From contig NZ_PIQA01000001.1 in the NCBI RefSeq assembly GCF_003987095.1, forward strand, positions 744,001-808,000: a DNA stretch of 64,000 bases, given 5' to 3'. Below, one piece after another: positions 27,257 through 36,345 of this stretch (positions within the stretch are counted from its first letter, which is position 1; each line of letters starts with the position of its first letter). Under the pieces are notes generated by a model that saw nothing but the letters and a program-made list of their open reading frames with translations, had not been told where the DNA came from and did no database searches. The DNA comes from Idiomarina piscisalsi. Lineage in GTDB: Bacteria; Pseudomonadota; Gammaproteobacteria; Enterobacterales; Alteromonadaceae. The position numbers and the translations under genes were made by a program.

Positions 27257-28165
27257 TTACAGCTTGGTGATGCGAAGTGTTTTACCGCTCGCAGGGTCGC
27301 GAAGTGCGGTGAACTGAATGTTCTCAACCAAATCCTGGTTTTTACCGCCGGCAACACGCTCTGAACTGTCGATCTTCACAGACAGCAACTCAATCTTGTA
27401 TCCAGCACCGGTGCTGTCAGTGACGTCAAATGAAATCAGGAAGCGATCGCGGTTTTTCAGTGCATTGAAGATAGTGTGGTCTTTGAAGTAGACGACAGCC
27501 TGGCCAGTCACTGTAAAGGTACCATTACCAACGCCGACTGAACCCAGCTCACCAACAGCTGCTGCTTCACGCAAGTTGTTATTGATGTCAATCGACAGCG
27601 ACTGAGTGAACGTTCCGGAGAAACCTGAAATGTTCGCCACGTTAGTAGACGCAGTCATTACTGCAGTCGAGGTAGGGGCGGCAGGCGAAGTCGCAACCGG
27701 AGTGGTCGAAGTTTCAGTATTCTTGCCGATAAATCCAAAAGCACCAGAAATCTTCTGTTTAGCTTCAACAGAGAGACTCATCGTGTTCGGCGCCATACCT
27801 TTATACTGCTCGTAAGCGTTGTCGGTTAGCTTCTTCTCAATGCTGTAGAACTGCTGAGTGTCGCCGTTTTCTATAATGCCGGTCGCTTCATCAAAAGACG
27901 ACTGCATAACGCCCTCTAACAGAGTATCGAACGTATCATTTGAGAATTCGAAGTTGATGTCGCCGGCCGAGCTAAAGCCGACCAAAATCTTATCAATCAT
28001 CTGTCGGTCAGAGATGATTTCATCTGACTCGACGGTCTCAGCTGAGAAGTTCAAAGACTCAGAAGTAAAGCGCAGAGTTTGCCAGCTTGGATCGACTGGC
28101 AACACACCAAACGAATCTTCTTTAGCTAAAAACAGGCCCGTTGTTGATGTAGAGTTAATAGACAT
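27257..28165 (-). CDS. Major tail tube protein
   Basis: A 302-residue protein of the tail-tube_2 type: TTGLFLAKEDSFGVLPVDPSWQTLRFTSESLNFSAETVESDEI at the start and VTGQAVVYFKDHTIFNALKNRDRFLISFDV in the second half. A Pro/Thr/Ala-rich linker (about residues 150-170) may lead to a surface domain. AGACAAGGA precedes its ATG. It forms the stacked rings of the non-contractile tail. Confidence 0.85.
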   Translation of the reverse strand: MSINSTSTTGLFLAKEDSFGVLPVDPSWQTLRFTSESLNFSAETVESDEIISDRQMIDKILVGFSSAGDINFEFSNDTFDTLLEGVMQSSFDEATGIIENGDTQQFYSIEKKLTDNAYEQYKGMAPNTMSLSVEAKQKISGAFGFIGKNTETSTTPVATSPAAPTSTAVMTASTNVANISGFSGTFTQSLSIDINNNLREAAAVGELGSVGVGNGTFTVTGQAVVYFKDHTIFNALKNRDRFLISFDVTDSTGAGYKIELLSVKIDSSERVAGGKNQDLVENIQFTALRDPASGKTLRITKL

Positions 28166-28196
28166 TCCTTGTCTCCTACTTTATGAATTGAGTGGG

Positions 28197-28586
28197 TTAT
28201 TTAAATCGTTTTCGAGCATTCTTCTTTGCTTGCAATATGGCGAGATTCAGAACACCTTTTGGCGCCTGCTTAGACCATCCATTTTCTAAGCGAAGCGCAT
28301 ACGGCAAGCTGTTTGAAACGTAGACTGTACTCTTGTAAGTGATATCGATGTCGGACTCGTTGTAAGCCCTGGGTTCGTATGACTTCTGGTCTTTATCTTC
28401 AACACTCTGGTCAAAGCTATCGACTCCAATTCGCCAAGATGCTCTGAAGCGTCCTGAGTCGACCGGAGAGCCGATAATAGCGTTTCGGTAGACATCGAGA
28501 GCTACTATCTTGATTCGACGCTCTACTTCTTCATCTACGAGTTTTAATGCACTGTCTAGCGGTACTGTGAATACTGATCTAGCCAT
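28197..28586 (-). CDS. HK97 gp10-like tail completion / neck protein
   Basis: A 129-residue basic protein with the core IVALDVYRNAIIGSPVDSGRFRASWRIG and YVSNSLPYALRLENGWSKQAPKGVL, matching the HK97 gp10/minor tail Z-like pattern. It overlaps the upstream tail terminator by 8 nt. Confidence 0.75.
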   Translation of the reverse strand: MARSVFTVPLDSALKLVDEEVERRIKIVALDVYRNAIIGSPVDSGRFRASWRIGVDSFDQSVEDKDQKSYEPRAYNESDIDITYKSTVYVSNSLPYALRLENGWSKQAPKGVLNLAILQAKKNARKRFK

Positions 28587-28950
28587 AAAAATAAAACTCG
28601 AATCTAACTACTAGCGAATAATACTTGTCTTCAATACCGCCTCGCTGAACCGTCGTATCTTCGATAACGACATCGCTAATCCGGTCGCCGATGAAGCTGA
28701 TAAGATTGTCAGCAAGGTCGTAAGCACGCTTTGAGCCTTTGTGTTTTTCAGTGAAAACCTGGCAAGTAATAAAACCGGTGTAGAGCTTTAAAGTTGAACC
28801 GATGTCCGCATCTTCGATGACAGGGCCAATTACAGTTGGTCGAATAAACTCAGGGGCGTCGTCGCCGCGAAGATTGTCGAGAACTACCGGGCACTGATTG
28901 AATTCAAGAAAACGCTTTTCGATAGATGTGTTAATTGCTGATACGCTCAT
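28579..28950 (-). CDS. Tail terminator protein (DUF4128-like)
   Basis: A 123-residue protein: an N-terminal helix (INTSIEKRFLEF), 'APEFIRPTVIGP', a middle helix (AYDLADNLISFIG) and a beta C-terminus. This is the plan of siphophage tail terminators that stop tube growth and join tail to head. Its start overlaps the stop of the upstream gene by 1 nt. Confidence 0.7.
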   Translation of the reverse strand: MSVSAINTSIEKRFLEFNQCPVVLDNLRGDDAPEFIRPTVIGPVIEDADIGSTLKLYTGFITCQVFTEKHKGSKRAYDLADNLISFIGDRISDVVIEDTTVQRGGIEDKYYSLVVRFEFYFYG

Positions 28951-29306
28951 TACACACCTCTCAAATGGATCTCTACATAACTGCCGCTGGAATGCTTTCT
29001 AAGCTTTGCTATTTCGTATTCTTTGCCGTCAATTTCGCAAATAAAGCTCTTATCGACTGACGCCGGAAAATCACCGGATTCGCAATATGCAATTGCTGAC
29101 AAGTTATCGTAGAGTCCGTTGCTGTCATCCAGGTCTTCTACGTCGATTAAGATACCAGCTCCTACTTCCGGGTTTTCTCCATCGGTATAACCGGTGTCAG
29201 GGTCGTATGAACCGGTTTGATCTTTGAAGACAATGTCGACTGAGAGAGATGAAAACATCTCGAAGAGTAGCTCGACTGAAGCGTCCATTAACTGTTTAAC
29301 GTCCAT
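28950..29306 (-). CDS. Head-tail joining protein (stopper-like)
   Basis: A 118-residue acidic, beta-rich protein (SLSVDIVFKDQTGSYDPDTGYTDGENPEVGAGILIDVEDL...). Order (adaptor, this gene, terminator, tube) and size suggest the head-completion/stopper protein. No sure family signature. Confidence 0.55.
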   Translation of the reverse strand: MDVKQLMDASVELLFEMFSSLSVDIVFKDQTGSYDPDTGYTDGENPEVGAGILIDVEDLDDSNGLYDNLSAIAYCESGDFPASVDKSFICEIDGKEYEIAKLRKHSSGSYVEIHLRGV

Positions 29307-29750
29307 TTAGCACCTCACTACATCAAGAGTCTGAGAGGTCTGGGTTGCCGGCAAGACGTAAGGCTTTATTAGCTCGAAGATGTCCTTTTCTAAAAATGGG
29401 TATTCTTCAGATACCTTAGAAGAGCTAGAATCAACCTCAATCTCCATCGGCCCTAACTTCACCCGCTTGGCTTTTTGCGGGGTATCAGTCTTATTGACGC
29501 CCTGCAGTATCTTGAAAGCAAGCTCGTAGCACGCCCACAAGACACGATTATGAATAGTGGCATCGCCGTTTCGTGGAAACTCGTGCTGCTGTTCAGGAGA
29601 TGTTTTAGCGCCTTTATATCTCACTAAATCAAGCAATCGAGAAGCTTGGGTAAGTGCCTTCTCTTTGTCTTCAATAGTCGCGTTCGACCAGACATCAGTA
29701 TTGAACTGAGTCGCAAAATAGTCGTCTGCATTGCTAACTGATGAATACAT
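29307..29750 (-). CDS. Head-tail adaptor protein (DnaT-like fold)
   Basis: A 147-residue protein with YSSVSNADDYFATQFNTDVWSNATIEDKEKALTQASRLLDLVRYKG, the pattern of phage adaptors that databases name putative DnaT-like domain proteins. It sits first in the head-tail joining block, below the portal. The ATG overlaps the stop of the small membrane protein gene upstream. Confidence 0.7.
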   Translation of the reverse strand: MYSSVSNADDYFATQFNTDVWSNATIEDKEKALTQASRLLDLVRYKGAKTSPEQQHEFPRNGDATIHNRVLWACYELAFKILQGVNKTDTPQKAKRVKLGPMEIEVDSSSSKVSEEYPFLEKDIFELIKPYVLPATQTSQTLDVVRC

Positions 29751-29923
29751 TACTTACCCTGCCTCTCGATTGCTGACTTAATACGTGACTCCTTTTCTTT
29801 CTTTGTCATTAGCTTTGCTGACAAGAAAGCAGTTAGAACCATTAAGATACCGAGCACCGCGCCGAATAGGCCGAGTGTGAATCGAAGTAATTTGCGCGGT
29901 AAATCGAAAATAAAAGTGAACAT
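29750..29923 (-). CDS. Small membrane protein between capsid and adaptor genes
   Basis: A 57-residue protein with one hydrophobic helix (about residues 14-38, RFTLGLFGAVLGILMVLTAFLSA) and a basic tail. GAGGA lies 6 nt before its ATG and the stop overlaps the adaptor start by 1 nt. A one-span protein among head genes is unusual; role unknown. Confidence 0.6.
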   Translation of the reverse strand: MFTFIFDLPRKLLRFTLGLFGAVLGILMVLTAFLSAKLMTKKEKESRIKSAIERQGK

Positions 29924-30008
29924 CCTTGTTCCTCATTCATCCTTGGTTTTAATGGTGGGTGAAGAGCCCGGAGGAGGCGGGCCGGGCTCTTCTATTGCTA
30001 AACCGCCG

Positions 30009-31004
30009 TTAGGCAGTTTTTGCAATCAAGCGAACGATCGGAACGTTCTTAGCGTCGAACTTACGAGTGAAGGCACCGAATCCAGCCAGTTCATCGTTGT
30101 TAGGCTGAGAGCCTGCGAAGTCGCCGGTCCAAGCGCAGCCATTAGGGTGGATAATGTGCTGAGAGCGTGTGACGATGGTGTCTTTACCGCCATCTTCACG
30201 CGCATTACGCTCAGTTTCGATTGAGTGCTTAGGAGAGAACTGACCGAAACGCAGTGCTCCAGGGGCCATCAAATACGATACGTAAGTATCGGCTGCGATC
30301 TTAGGCAGGCTGTCGTCGGTTACAACGAATCTGCCTTCAAACAAGGTAAATCGGATGTTGTTCTTCTCATCGACGTACTCATCCAGCTTCTCGTTTTTAC
30401 GCAAGAAACGCTCAACTGCAGAGTGGCACACGAAGATACTAAGCTTATCTTCATTGTCGCCAAGCTTTCCGGCGGCATCGATTACTGCGTGGCGCGTATA
30501 ACGCTTACCGGCAGAAGTCGAAGCGCTAGTCAAATCAAGACTATGCTCTTGTTGCATTACAGTCTGAGTGCCTTGGTCATCCGCGTCATTGAAAAGACCG
30601 GAAAGGGTCGCTAGAGCTGATGCTTGGTAAAACTTACCCCATTTTTCGCCGAGGTAGTTTGCTGCAAGAGATAGAGGGTCGCGACCGGTAGCTGCGCGAA
30701 CCAAGTCAGTCTGACCGAAAGAATACGCACGGCTCAGAGTGACAGAGCGAGTGGTTGCAGAGCCCAACGAATTCACAGGAATCGTCTGCCCTTCTTGGAT
30801 GCCAACGTCTTCACCGGGCAGTTCGTTAATAAACGGCACCTGCTGTTCGCCAGTCATCTTTGCTTTTTCGTCATATTCAGCATCACGCATAATGGCGCCA
30901 GATGCAAAAAGCTTGTTGCCCGAATTAACTCGGTCCATTGCAAGATTCCAGACCTCGAAACGTGCGTTTACCAGATCTTGCATATTCACGGTTTTAGTAG
31001 TCAT
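30009..31004 (-). CDS. Major capsid protein
   Basis: A 331-residue coat protein of HK97-fold type: NMQDLVNARFEVWNLAMDRVNSGNKLFASGAIMRDAEYDEKAKMTGEQQVPFINELPGEDVGIQEGQTIPVNSLGSATTRSVTLSRAYSFGQTDLVRAATGRDPL, then a helix with CHSAVERFLRKNEKLDEY and TRSQHIIHPNGCAW near the end. It lies after the scaffold gene. AAGACAAGGAG precedes the ATG. Confidence 0.88.
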   Translation of the reverse strand: MTTKTVNMQDLVNARFEVWNLAMDRVNSGNKLFASGAIMRDAEYDEKAKMTGEQQVPFINELPGEDVGIQEGQTIPVNSLGSATTRSVTLSRAYSFGQTDLVRAATGRDPLSLAANYLGEKWGKFYQASALATLSGLFNDADDQGTQTVMQQEHSLDLTSASTSAGKRYTRHAVIDAAGKLGDNEDKLSIFVCHSAVERFLRKNEKLDEYVDEKNNIRFTLFEGRFVVTDDSLPKIAADTYVSYLMAPGALRFGQFSPKHSIETERNAREDGGKDTIVTRSQHIIHPNGCAWTGDFAGSQPNNDELAGFGAFTRKFDAKNVPIVRLIAKTA

Positions 31005-31059
31005 AGATAGACACTCCTTGTCTTATGAACATTTTTTGTGGGTTAAATTTAAGAGATAA

Positions 31060-31078
31060 CCGGCACGTTGCGTGCCGG
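31060..31078 (-). terminator. Hairpin between scaffold and capsid genes
   Basis: CCGGCACG-ttg-CGTGCCGG is a perfect 8-bp stem in the capsid gene leader. The following minus-strand sequence (TTATCTCTTAAATTT) is only a weak T tract, so it may act as an RNA-processing or stability element rather than a true terminator. Confidence 0.4.
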
Positions 31079-31133
31079 ATTGAGCTCTTGGAGGTGTGAA
31101 ATTTTGGCGCCGAGCGTGAGTTTTTTTTTGGGG

Positions 31134-31841
31134 TTATGCTTCAGTCTTTAGACGTTCTGCTAACTGCGGGTTTTCGCGCTCTAAACGCTTTTGTTCTGTT
31201 AAGTTGTAAGTATCTTTTGCGTAAGGATTTTCGCTGACACCGTTTTGTCTTTGCTGAGTCTTAGCTCCACCGCCTTCATTTGCGGGTGCATCGATAAAGT
31301 TTTGGCCGGCGTCTGTATCAGCCCAAGATTTTACGAACGAATTGAAGTCAAGCGTTTGACCGCTTTCATCTTTGACGGCAAGCTTCATTACGCCATCGTC
31401 GCCTTGGATTACTTCAACTGAATCGCGGAACATCGCTTTAGCTGCTTGAAGAAAATGCGGGTTCTTGACGCCAATCTCAGTTAACGCTTCAGTAAGCCCG
31501 GACTCTTTAACGTGCTTCTGAACGTATTGCGTCTGCTCTTCCAGCTTCTTCTGAAGCTTCTCAGTTTTAGACTTTCGCTCGCTTTGCTCAAGCTCTAGCA
31601 ACTTCTTATAGTTGCCCTGCTCTACCGCGCTCTCTTTCGAAATCTCGTTCATTTCTTGCTCTAAAGTCTCAGTGCGGTCCTGGTAGTCTTTGACTTTACC
31701 CAATAACTCACTATTCTTTGACTTCAAGCCTGAAACTTCTGACTCAACACGTTGCTTTACAACGTCTTCGGTTAATTCTGATACTAATGCTTTGCCGGCT
31801 TCATCGCTCGACAAAAACTCTTTAATTTGTTCAATATCCAT
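31134..31841 (-). CDS. Capsid scaffold protein
   Basis: A 235-residue, highly charged protein with a central coiled coil (about residues 35-115) and an acidic C-terminus ending ...LTEQKRLERENPQLAERLKTEA. This composition and the position directly before the capsid gene fit a scaffold protein (DUF4355/Phage GP20 type). A promoter at 31918-31949 lies upstream. Confidence 0.8.
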   Translation of the reverse strand: MDIEQIKEFLSSDEAGKALVSELTEDVVKQRVESEVSGLKSKNSELLGKVKDYQDRTETLEQEMNEISKESAVEQGNYKKLLELEQSERKSKTEKLQKKLEEQTQYVQKHVKESGLTEALTEIGVKNPHFLQAAKAMFRDSVEVIQGDDGVMKLAVKDESGQTLDFNSFVKSWADTDAGQNFIDAPANEGGGAKTQQRQNGVSENPYAKDTYNLTEQKRLERENPQLAERLKTEA

Positions 31842-31917
31842 CTTAGACCTCGTCCTTGCGCCTAGCGCTTTTGATGGTGAAATGTGGGTGTCGAGTTATC
31901 CTTAACTCTTGCCTTTA

Positions 31918-31949
31918 ATTATAACATAAATCCGATTATTTTGTGTCAA
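31918..31949 (-). promoter_or_regulatory. Promoter for scaffold-capsid genes (extended -10)
   Basis: On the minus strand TTGACA (31949-31944) and TGTTATAAT (31926-31918), with 20 bp between -35 and -10. The long spacing should be offset by the extended -10. The words TATGTTATAATTA are shared with the promoter at 42286. Confidence 0.6.
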
Positions 31950-31960
31950 GCTAATCTGTT

Positions 31961-32953
31961 TTATAGATTGTAGATTTGTCGAAGCTGATTGATTGTGTAT
32001 TCTTTTCCAGAGTTATCGATAAACTGATCGAGTCGTAGTTTTCGATTAATGAATAAGTCGCCTTTCGTTCGACCTAAGACATCATAAATAAAGTCTTTAT
32101 CTTGGCGCCTTAGCCAACTCTCGTAAGTCGTATTAGCGTCAACCGGACCATCTATCGATGCCCTCTTGCCGTCAAGCTGACGGTCTTGTGCAAACATAGG
32201 TATTAGAGTTGAACGGCAGCGGTAGTGAGCAGGCAACTTAGGTGCATTAACCAAGTCGTACTCTTTACCATCACGGCTCCGGCAAACGGCAGTCGTCCGG
32301 CCATCCAGAACGGCGACATATCGAACCCGGTCAACTACATCAGTATTCGCACGATATAAGCTCATCCGAGCTTCATTAGAGATGGCGTTAGCGGCAGTCA
32401 GAACCGTAGTCTTAATGTCTTTACGATACTTGCCAGCAAGCCCACTAACACCCCGCTTCGATTGTCGACCAACTACTTTGCGAACAATCTCGTCTGTCGT
32501 CAGGTCGTCTTCAATGCCCTGGATAATAGTCGAACGAACAGAACGCCAGTGGGCCGTCCGCATTGTCTCGAATAGCTCTTTAGCAGTCTTGCTGCCAAGT
32601 TGTGGAGCCGCTGCTATAGCTGCAGCTGACGGCATTGATAGGTTCGCTGCAACTTTTGCTGACAAGACCTTTGAATTGAATTCAACCTCGGTCTCTGCGA
32701 GCACCTGAAGCTCATCGAGATAGATATTCAAAGCAGTATTGAATTCAACGTCGAACAGGTCTTTAAGCGCACTCAAAAGAGGCTGAGCATTACGAGTTCT
32801 TACGGCGTCGTAATACATTGCTTTCAATGTTTTACTGGTCTTGCCATCAAGCTCAGATAATGCTTTTAAAACCCTGCTAGATAACCCCCCACCGAACCTT
32901 TGAACGTAGATCGAATGCTTGACGACAATGTCGAAGACGTCTTGCTGATTCAT
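31961..32953 (-). CDS. Phage head morphogenesis protein (Mu F / SPP1 gp7-like)
   Basis: A 330-residue minor head protein. The Mu F-type signature is clear near residue 215: RYVAVLDGRTTAVCRSRDGKEYDLVNAPKLPAHYRCRSTLIPMF, with its two cysteines. These proteins sit near the portal inside the head. It follows the portal gene with 1 nt spacing. Confidence 0.88.
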   Translation of the reverse strand: MNQQDVFDIVVKHSIYVQRFGGGLSSRVLKALSELDGKTSKTLKAMYYDAVRTRNAQPLLSALKDLFDVEFNTALNIYLDELQVLAETEVEFNSKVLSAKVAANLSMPSAAAIAAAPQLGSKTAKELFETMRTAHWRSVRSTIIQGIEDDLTTDEIVRKVVGRQSKRGVSGLAGKYRKDIKTTVLTAANAISNEARMSLYRANTDVVDRVRYVAVLDGRTTAVCRSRDGKEYDLVNAPKLPAHYRCRSTLIPMFAQDRQLDGKRASIDGPVDANTTYESWLRRQDKDFIYDVLGRTKGDLFINRKLRLDQFIDNSGKEYTINQLRQIYNL

Positions 32954-32954
32954 C

Positions 32955-34349
32955 TTAGATAACCTCGGATTCGATCATCTCTTTAGCGTCATCAGAGCTC
33001 GTTTCGTTGTCGGCAATTTCACCTTTCTGAAGATTTTTCCAGAGCGTATCGAACGGCATTGCGCCTGCCTGGTGTGCCGCCACTAGCTCTTTTAATAGCT
33101 GCGGAGACATAGTCTTAGGCAGGAAGTCAGTGTTTAGCTTGAAAGCAACGTCAGATGCGTTAGCTCCAGACCATTCAGCTAACTCTTTTAACGCCCGGGT
33201 TAATACGGCTGAAGCACGGTTGCCAATGTCGCCCAGAGTTGCGTGCTCGCCCTGTCGGCGAATCATCTCTGTTTCAGCTGTCTCAGCCGCTTTCTTCTCA
33301 GATGCTAAGAAACGGGCGCCGAGGTTGGCCATTGACTCTTTCTTGTTCGCAAGGATATTACGCAACTCCGGAATCGATTTACCCTCGATCTCCATGTATT
33401 GCAATTTTGCGTCTTTGTCAGCAAGAAGATGGGCTTTTGCCGGGCCTATTGTGAAGCCATTAGGAAAGTCGGTATCTGCATTAACGCCGGAGGCGTAAGG
33501 CGTTGGCATAGTTGAATAAAAAGCCGCACGCTCAAGGTCTGCGTTCGTCAGATAGTGCGATAAATTCATATCGACTAAATCTAAAAGAGGTGGCTTGCTG
33601 ACAATGCCCGGAGCAGAGCCATCAGCGTTGCAAATATAAAAAGGAATGTATTTTAGTGGCTGACCATTTCGCTTCGGAGTACGAGCGTCATAAACGATCC
33701 ACTGACCCTCTTTATCTTCGCGCCAGATGCGAACTAAATAGTTGCCATTCTCGTCGATTGATAACGAGCGGTATTGGGTTTTCGTCTTGACGTCAAATTC
33801 GTTGTCTTCAATGACGTTGTAAGACTCTTCAAGAACGATAAACTTAGCTTTACCGCCTTCAAAATGCCAATTAGTTATCCTCTCTGTGGGGTAGCAAGCC
33901 AGGTATGGTTTTAAGCCGCTCTGCCTTGCTTGAGCAAGCGTAAATCCAGCAGTAGAACCCTCGAAGTCGACCAACACTCCAGCTCGGCCTGTATCAATTA
34001 TTTCTTTCGCAAAATCAGCTGCGAATGAAGTCAGATCGGTACCTTGGCCATCAACGTCGTCTTTGACGTACTCGATCGCTGTTGGCAATTCGAAGCGGGG
34101 TTGCTTTCTGAATAATAGACCTAAGTATGTGTCCTCTGAGCGGCCGGTACCATTAAAGAACGCGGAGCGTGCCAACATCTTTCGGTATGACTCAAGGCCT
34201 TTTTCAGTATTGAGATCCATACCGTCGAGCGCGGGTAGGTATGTAGTTCCGGCTTCGTGAACTGAGCGTTGGCCATCGATCACGTCTCGACACTTCTTCC
34301 AAGTCGCCCAATTATATTTATATTGTGAGTGCTGCTTATTTACTGACAT
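32955..34349 (-). CDS. Portal protein (DUF4055)
   Basis: From the ATG at 34349 this gives 464 residues (MSVNKQHSQYKYN...). DUF4055 features include DGMDLNTEKGLESYRKMLARSAFFNGTGRSEDTYLGLLFRKQP, GRAGVLVDFEGS, LKPYLACYPTERITNW and a helical C-terminus with FLASEKKAAETAETEMIRRQGEHATLGDIG. The portal forms the dodecameric DNA channel. The open frame continues 55 codons upstream but crosses the promoter region and is not expected to be translated. Confidence 0.88.
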   Translation of the reverse strand: MSVNKQHSQYKYNWATWKKCRDVIDGQRSVHEAGTTYLPALDGMDLNTEKGLESYRKMLARSAFFNGTGRSEDTYLGLLFRKQPRFELPTAIEYVKDDVDGQGTDLTSFAADFAKEIIDTGRAGVLVDFEGSTAGFTLAQARQSGLKPYLACYPTERITNWHFEGGKAKFIVLEESYNVIEDNEFDVKTKTQYRSLSIDENGNYLVRIWREDKEGQWIVYDARTPKRNGQPLKYIPFYICNADGSAPGIVSKPPLLDLVDMNLSHYLTNADLERAAFYSTMPTPYASGVNADTDFPNGFTIGPAKAHLLADKDAKLQYMEIEGKSIPELRNILANKKESMANLGARFLASEKKAAETAETEMIRRQGEHATLGDIGNRASAVLTRALKELAEWSGANASDVAFKLNTDFLPKTMSPQLLKELVAAHQAGAMPFDTLWKNLQKGEIADNETSSDDAKEMIESEVI

Positions 34350-34437
34350 AGAGAATCCATCCGTGGATCTGGTGCGGCAACTCCGTTGCCTTGAAGGTGT
34401 TTGAGTGGTGAAATGTTCTGGTGTGTTGATGCTGTTT

Positions 34438-34446
34438 ATTATATCA
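34438..34446 (-). promoter_or_regulatory. Extended -10 promoter upstream of the portal gene
   Basis: TGATATAAT on the minus strand, about 85 nt before the portal ATG; no convincing -35. Between it and the gene are no strong hairpins. A GCGCAC-gaa-GTGCGC hairpin (34482-34496) lies upstream. Confidence 0.5.
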
Positions 34447-34580
34447 AAACAGTGAAAATCTCGTGTATTCAAAACCTCGCGCACGAAGTGCGCAAAAGCG
34501 AACGTAGAGAGCAAAGAAACAACAAAATAACCGTGTTATTAATTTGTTAATAGAATGGCACTATCTTCTCTTATTTCCTT

Positions 34581-34623
34581 CTCTTTCTTAGTGGTATGCG
34601 CGAAATATACCGGTCCATATATA
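34581..34623 (+). repeat. 43-bp arm of the inverted module, copy 1
   Basis: Matches the reverse complement of 42483-42525 at 40 of 43 positions. It contains GGTATGCGCGAAATATACC, an imperfect palindrome (GGTAT/ATACC), preceded by a pyrimidine tract. The 84-bp element starts 39 bp further on. It lies in the 450-bp gap between portal and large terminase. Confidence 0.85.
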
Positions 34624-34662
34624 AAACGCTTGAAAGCCCCGAAAACACTGTTTAAATGTAAG

Positions 34663-34746
34663 ATTATTTAGTGAAAATCCAAATCAAATAAGGATCATTT
34701 AAGGATTAAATTTCTCTTAAATCCGCTTGTTTTCGCACTAAATAAT
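34663..34746 (+). repeat. 84-bp element with perfect 11-bp terminal inverted repeats, copy 1
   Basis: Bounded by ATTATTTAGTG and CACTAAATAAT. The interior is A/T-rich with repeated TTTAAGG/CTTAAAT words. It matches the reverse complement of 42361-42444 without gaps at about 68 of 84 positions. Confidence 0.85.
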
Positions 34747-34799
34747 CATATAATTTGTTTTTCAGATTGAATTCAATTAAACCTAATCGTAAAAACCGA

Positions 34800-36269
34800 T
34801 TACATAAGACCGCTTGTTTTGACTGTTTTGGACTGCGGCCCTCGCATTTTGAGAATCTTATATCTCAACGCATCGGCATTGTGGTCTTCTGACTTTTTAA
34901 TATCGTCCGGCTGATTTGTATCACGCTCAAGCGTCGGCAGGACTCGAATCAAGTCAGTGCATCGATCGCAAATAATCAACCAGGGTTTCGAGTCATCTAA
35001 TTCTGTTGTCGCTTTCATCATCTCGCGCATTAACTGCCAGCCTAACTCACGGCCGCCAGCCTTCTTAACTTCAGTCCAATTACAACCGGCCTTCTGCATC
35101 TCTTTTGCGTAGCTATTGCCTGCGCCCAAGTTATTATAAATCTGCGTATCCGCCGGCCCCGGCTTGACTTCAATGCCGCCAACCCGCTCCATTTTTTTCT
35201 CGCGATCCATAATGCCTTTACCGACATCGAAAGCTGCAAGATTCAGGCCTTCGTTTGGCTTGCCATTAGAGCCATACCACTCATCAAAGACCATCAGAGA
35301 CCCTCTGGGTGGCGTCACATCTTTGCCGTCAATCTCAACGGTCTTATCTCCGTCGAGCTCAGCGTGCCATAGAACCGCAAATGGGCTAGTAGACCCCCAA
35401 TCGAATGACCGGTCGAGCTTAAGTCCGTTAAACCAGGAGTACTCAGGCGACTTGATGACAATCTTCTTGCGGTCAAAGACGTCTTCGAACATACCGCCGG
35501 CGACGATATCCCAAGAACCGCTCAACCAGGCCTTCTTTTGCCACTCTGGCATATCGGACGCTAAAAGCTTTTGAGCGTAGTCGTCGCCAAGGTATTTATT
35601 GTCAGCAAGCAACGAAGGTATAAACATCCTGCGAATCGTCGCGGTCTTGCCGTCAAACTTAATCTCTTTAGTTATGACCGTATTTTCTGGGCCTGGGTCA
35701 ATAAAGCGAGTTTTAAGAACGTGATGGCCAGGTCCGCCAGGGTTTGCTGTCAAAAGAAAGACGGACGGAAAACCCCATTTATTACGAAGACGAGAATAGA
35801 GCTTATCGATTTGAGCAAACTCAGCAGTATTGAACTGCCCTGCCTCGTCAATTGCTATGAACGTGTATTGCTTACCCTGATGCTTTTTAAAAGAGCGCTC
35901 ATCCTTAATGTGTGCGAATTTAATCTTATGCCCTTGCGGAAAGACTAGAACTCGCTTCTGAGCGTGCCAGACAGCCCCTATCTTCTCGAATACCATCCTG
36001 GCGTCATCAATCAGCTCATCGAGACCTTCAAGATCGAAACGACACACTAAACCGTTAGCTGCAGCGTCCTCGTGTCCACGCTTAGCACTAATCGCATCGC
36101 AGATATCGATATGCTGCATCCATTTAATTAGGATACTGAAAGACTTACCGCCCCCGAGAGCGCCGCCATATAAAATCTGGTCGACGTTCGTAGGAGCAGT
36201 ACATAAAGTCGTCTGGGGCCCTTCTTGAGGCGCTATCAGTACTTCTCTTTCAAAGTTATTTTTCGACAT
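34800..36269 (-). CDS. Terminase large subunit
   Basis: From the ATG at 36269 this gives 489 residues. The ATPase Walker A is GGALGGGKS (residues 35-43) and Walker B is FIAIDEA; the C-terminal nuclease part has LDRSFDWGSTSPFAVLWHAE and the DNADALRYKIL end. It packages DNA into the prohead. It lies far from the small terminase (40486), with unrelated operons in between. An alternative ATG at 36293 would add 8 residues. Confidence 0.9.
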   Translation of the reverse strand: MSKNNFEREVLIAPQEGPQTTLCTAPTNVDQILYGGALGGGKSFSILIKWMQHIDICDAISAKRGHEDAAANGLVCRFDLEGLDELIDDARMVFEKIGAVWHAQKRVLVFPQGHKIKFAHIKDERSFKKHQGKQYTFIAIDEAGQFNTAEFAQIDKLYSRLRNKWGFPSVFLLTANPGGPGHHVLKTRFIDPGPENTVITKEIKFDGKTATIRRMFIPSLLADNKYLGDDYAQKLLASDMPEWQKKAWLSGSWDIVAGGMFEDVFDRKKIVIKSPEYSWFNGLKLDRSFDWGSTSPFAVLWHAELDGDKTVEIDGKDVTPPRGSLMVFDEWYGSNGKPNEGLNLAAFDVGKGIMDREKKMERVGGIEVKPGPADTQIYNNLGAGNSYAKEMQKAGCNWTEVKKAGGRELGWQLMREMMKATTELDDSKPWLIICDRCTDLIRVLPTLERDTNQPDDIKKSEDHNADALRYKILKMRGPQSKTVKTSGLM

Positions 36270-36345
36270 ATCCTTGTCTTCAATGCAAAACAACCGCTTC
36301 CTGCGATTTTACTATGAGTTTTATTTTTTGAATTCAATGTTTACT

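Noticed and set aside
27181-27357. 59-codon upstream extension of the tail chaperone
   Set aside because: The ATG at 27180 has a strong AAGGAGG site and starts the conserved domain.
30225-31059. Plus-strand open frames opposite the capsid gene
   Set aside because: They overlap the major capsid gene entirely and have no ribosome site or recognisable domain.
34350-34514. 55-codon upstream extension of the portal gene
   Set aside because: It crosses the promoter at 34438 and a hairpin, and is not part of the DUF4055 domain; ATG 34349 fits better.
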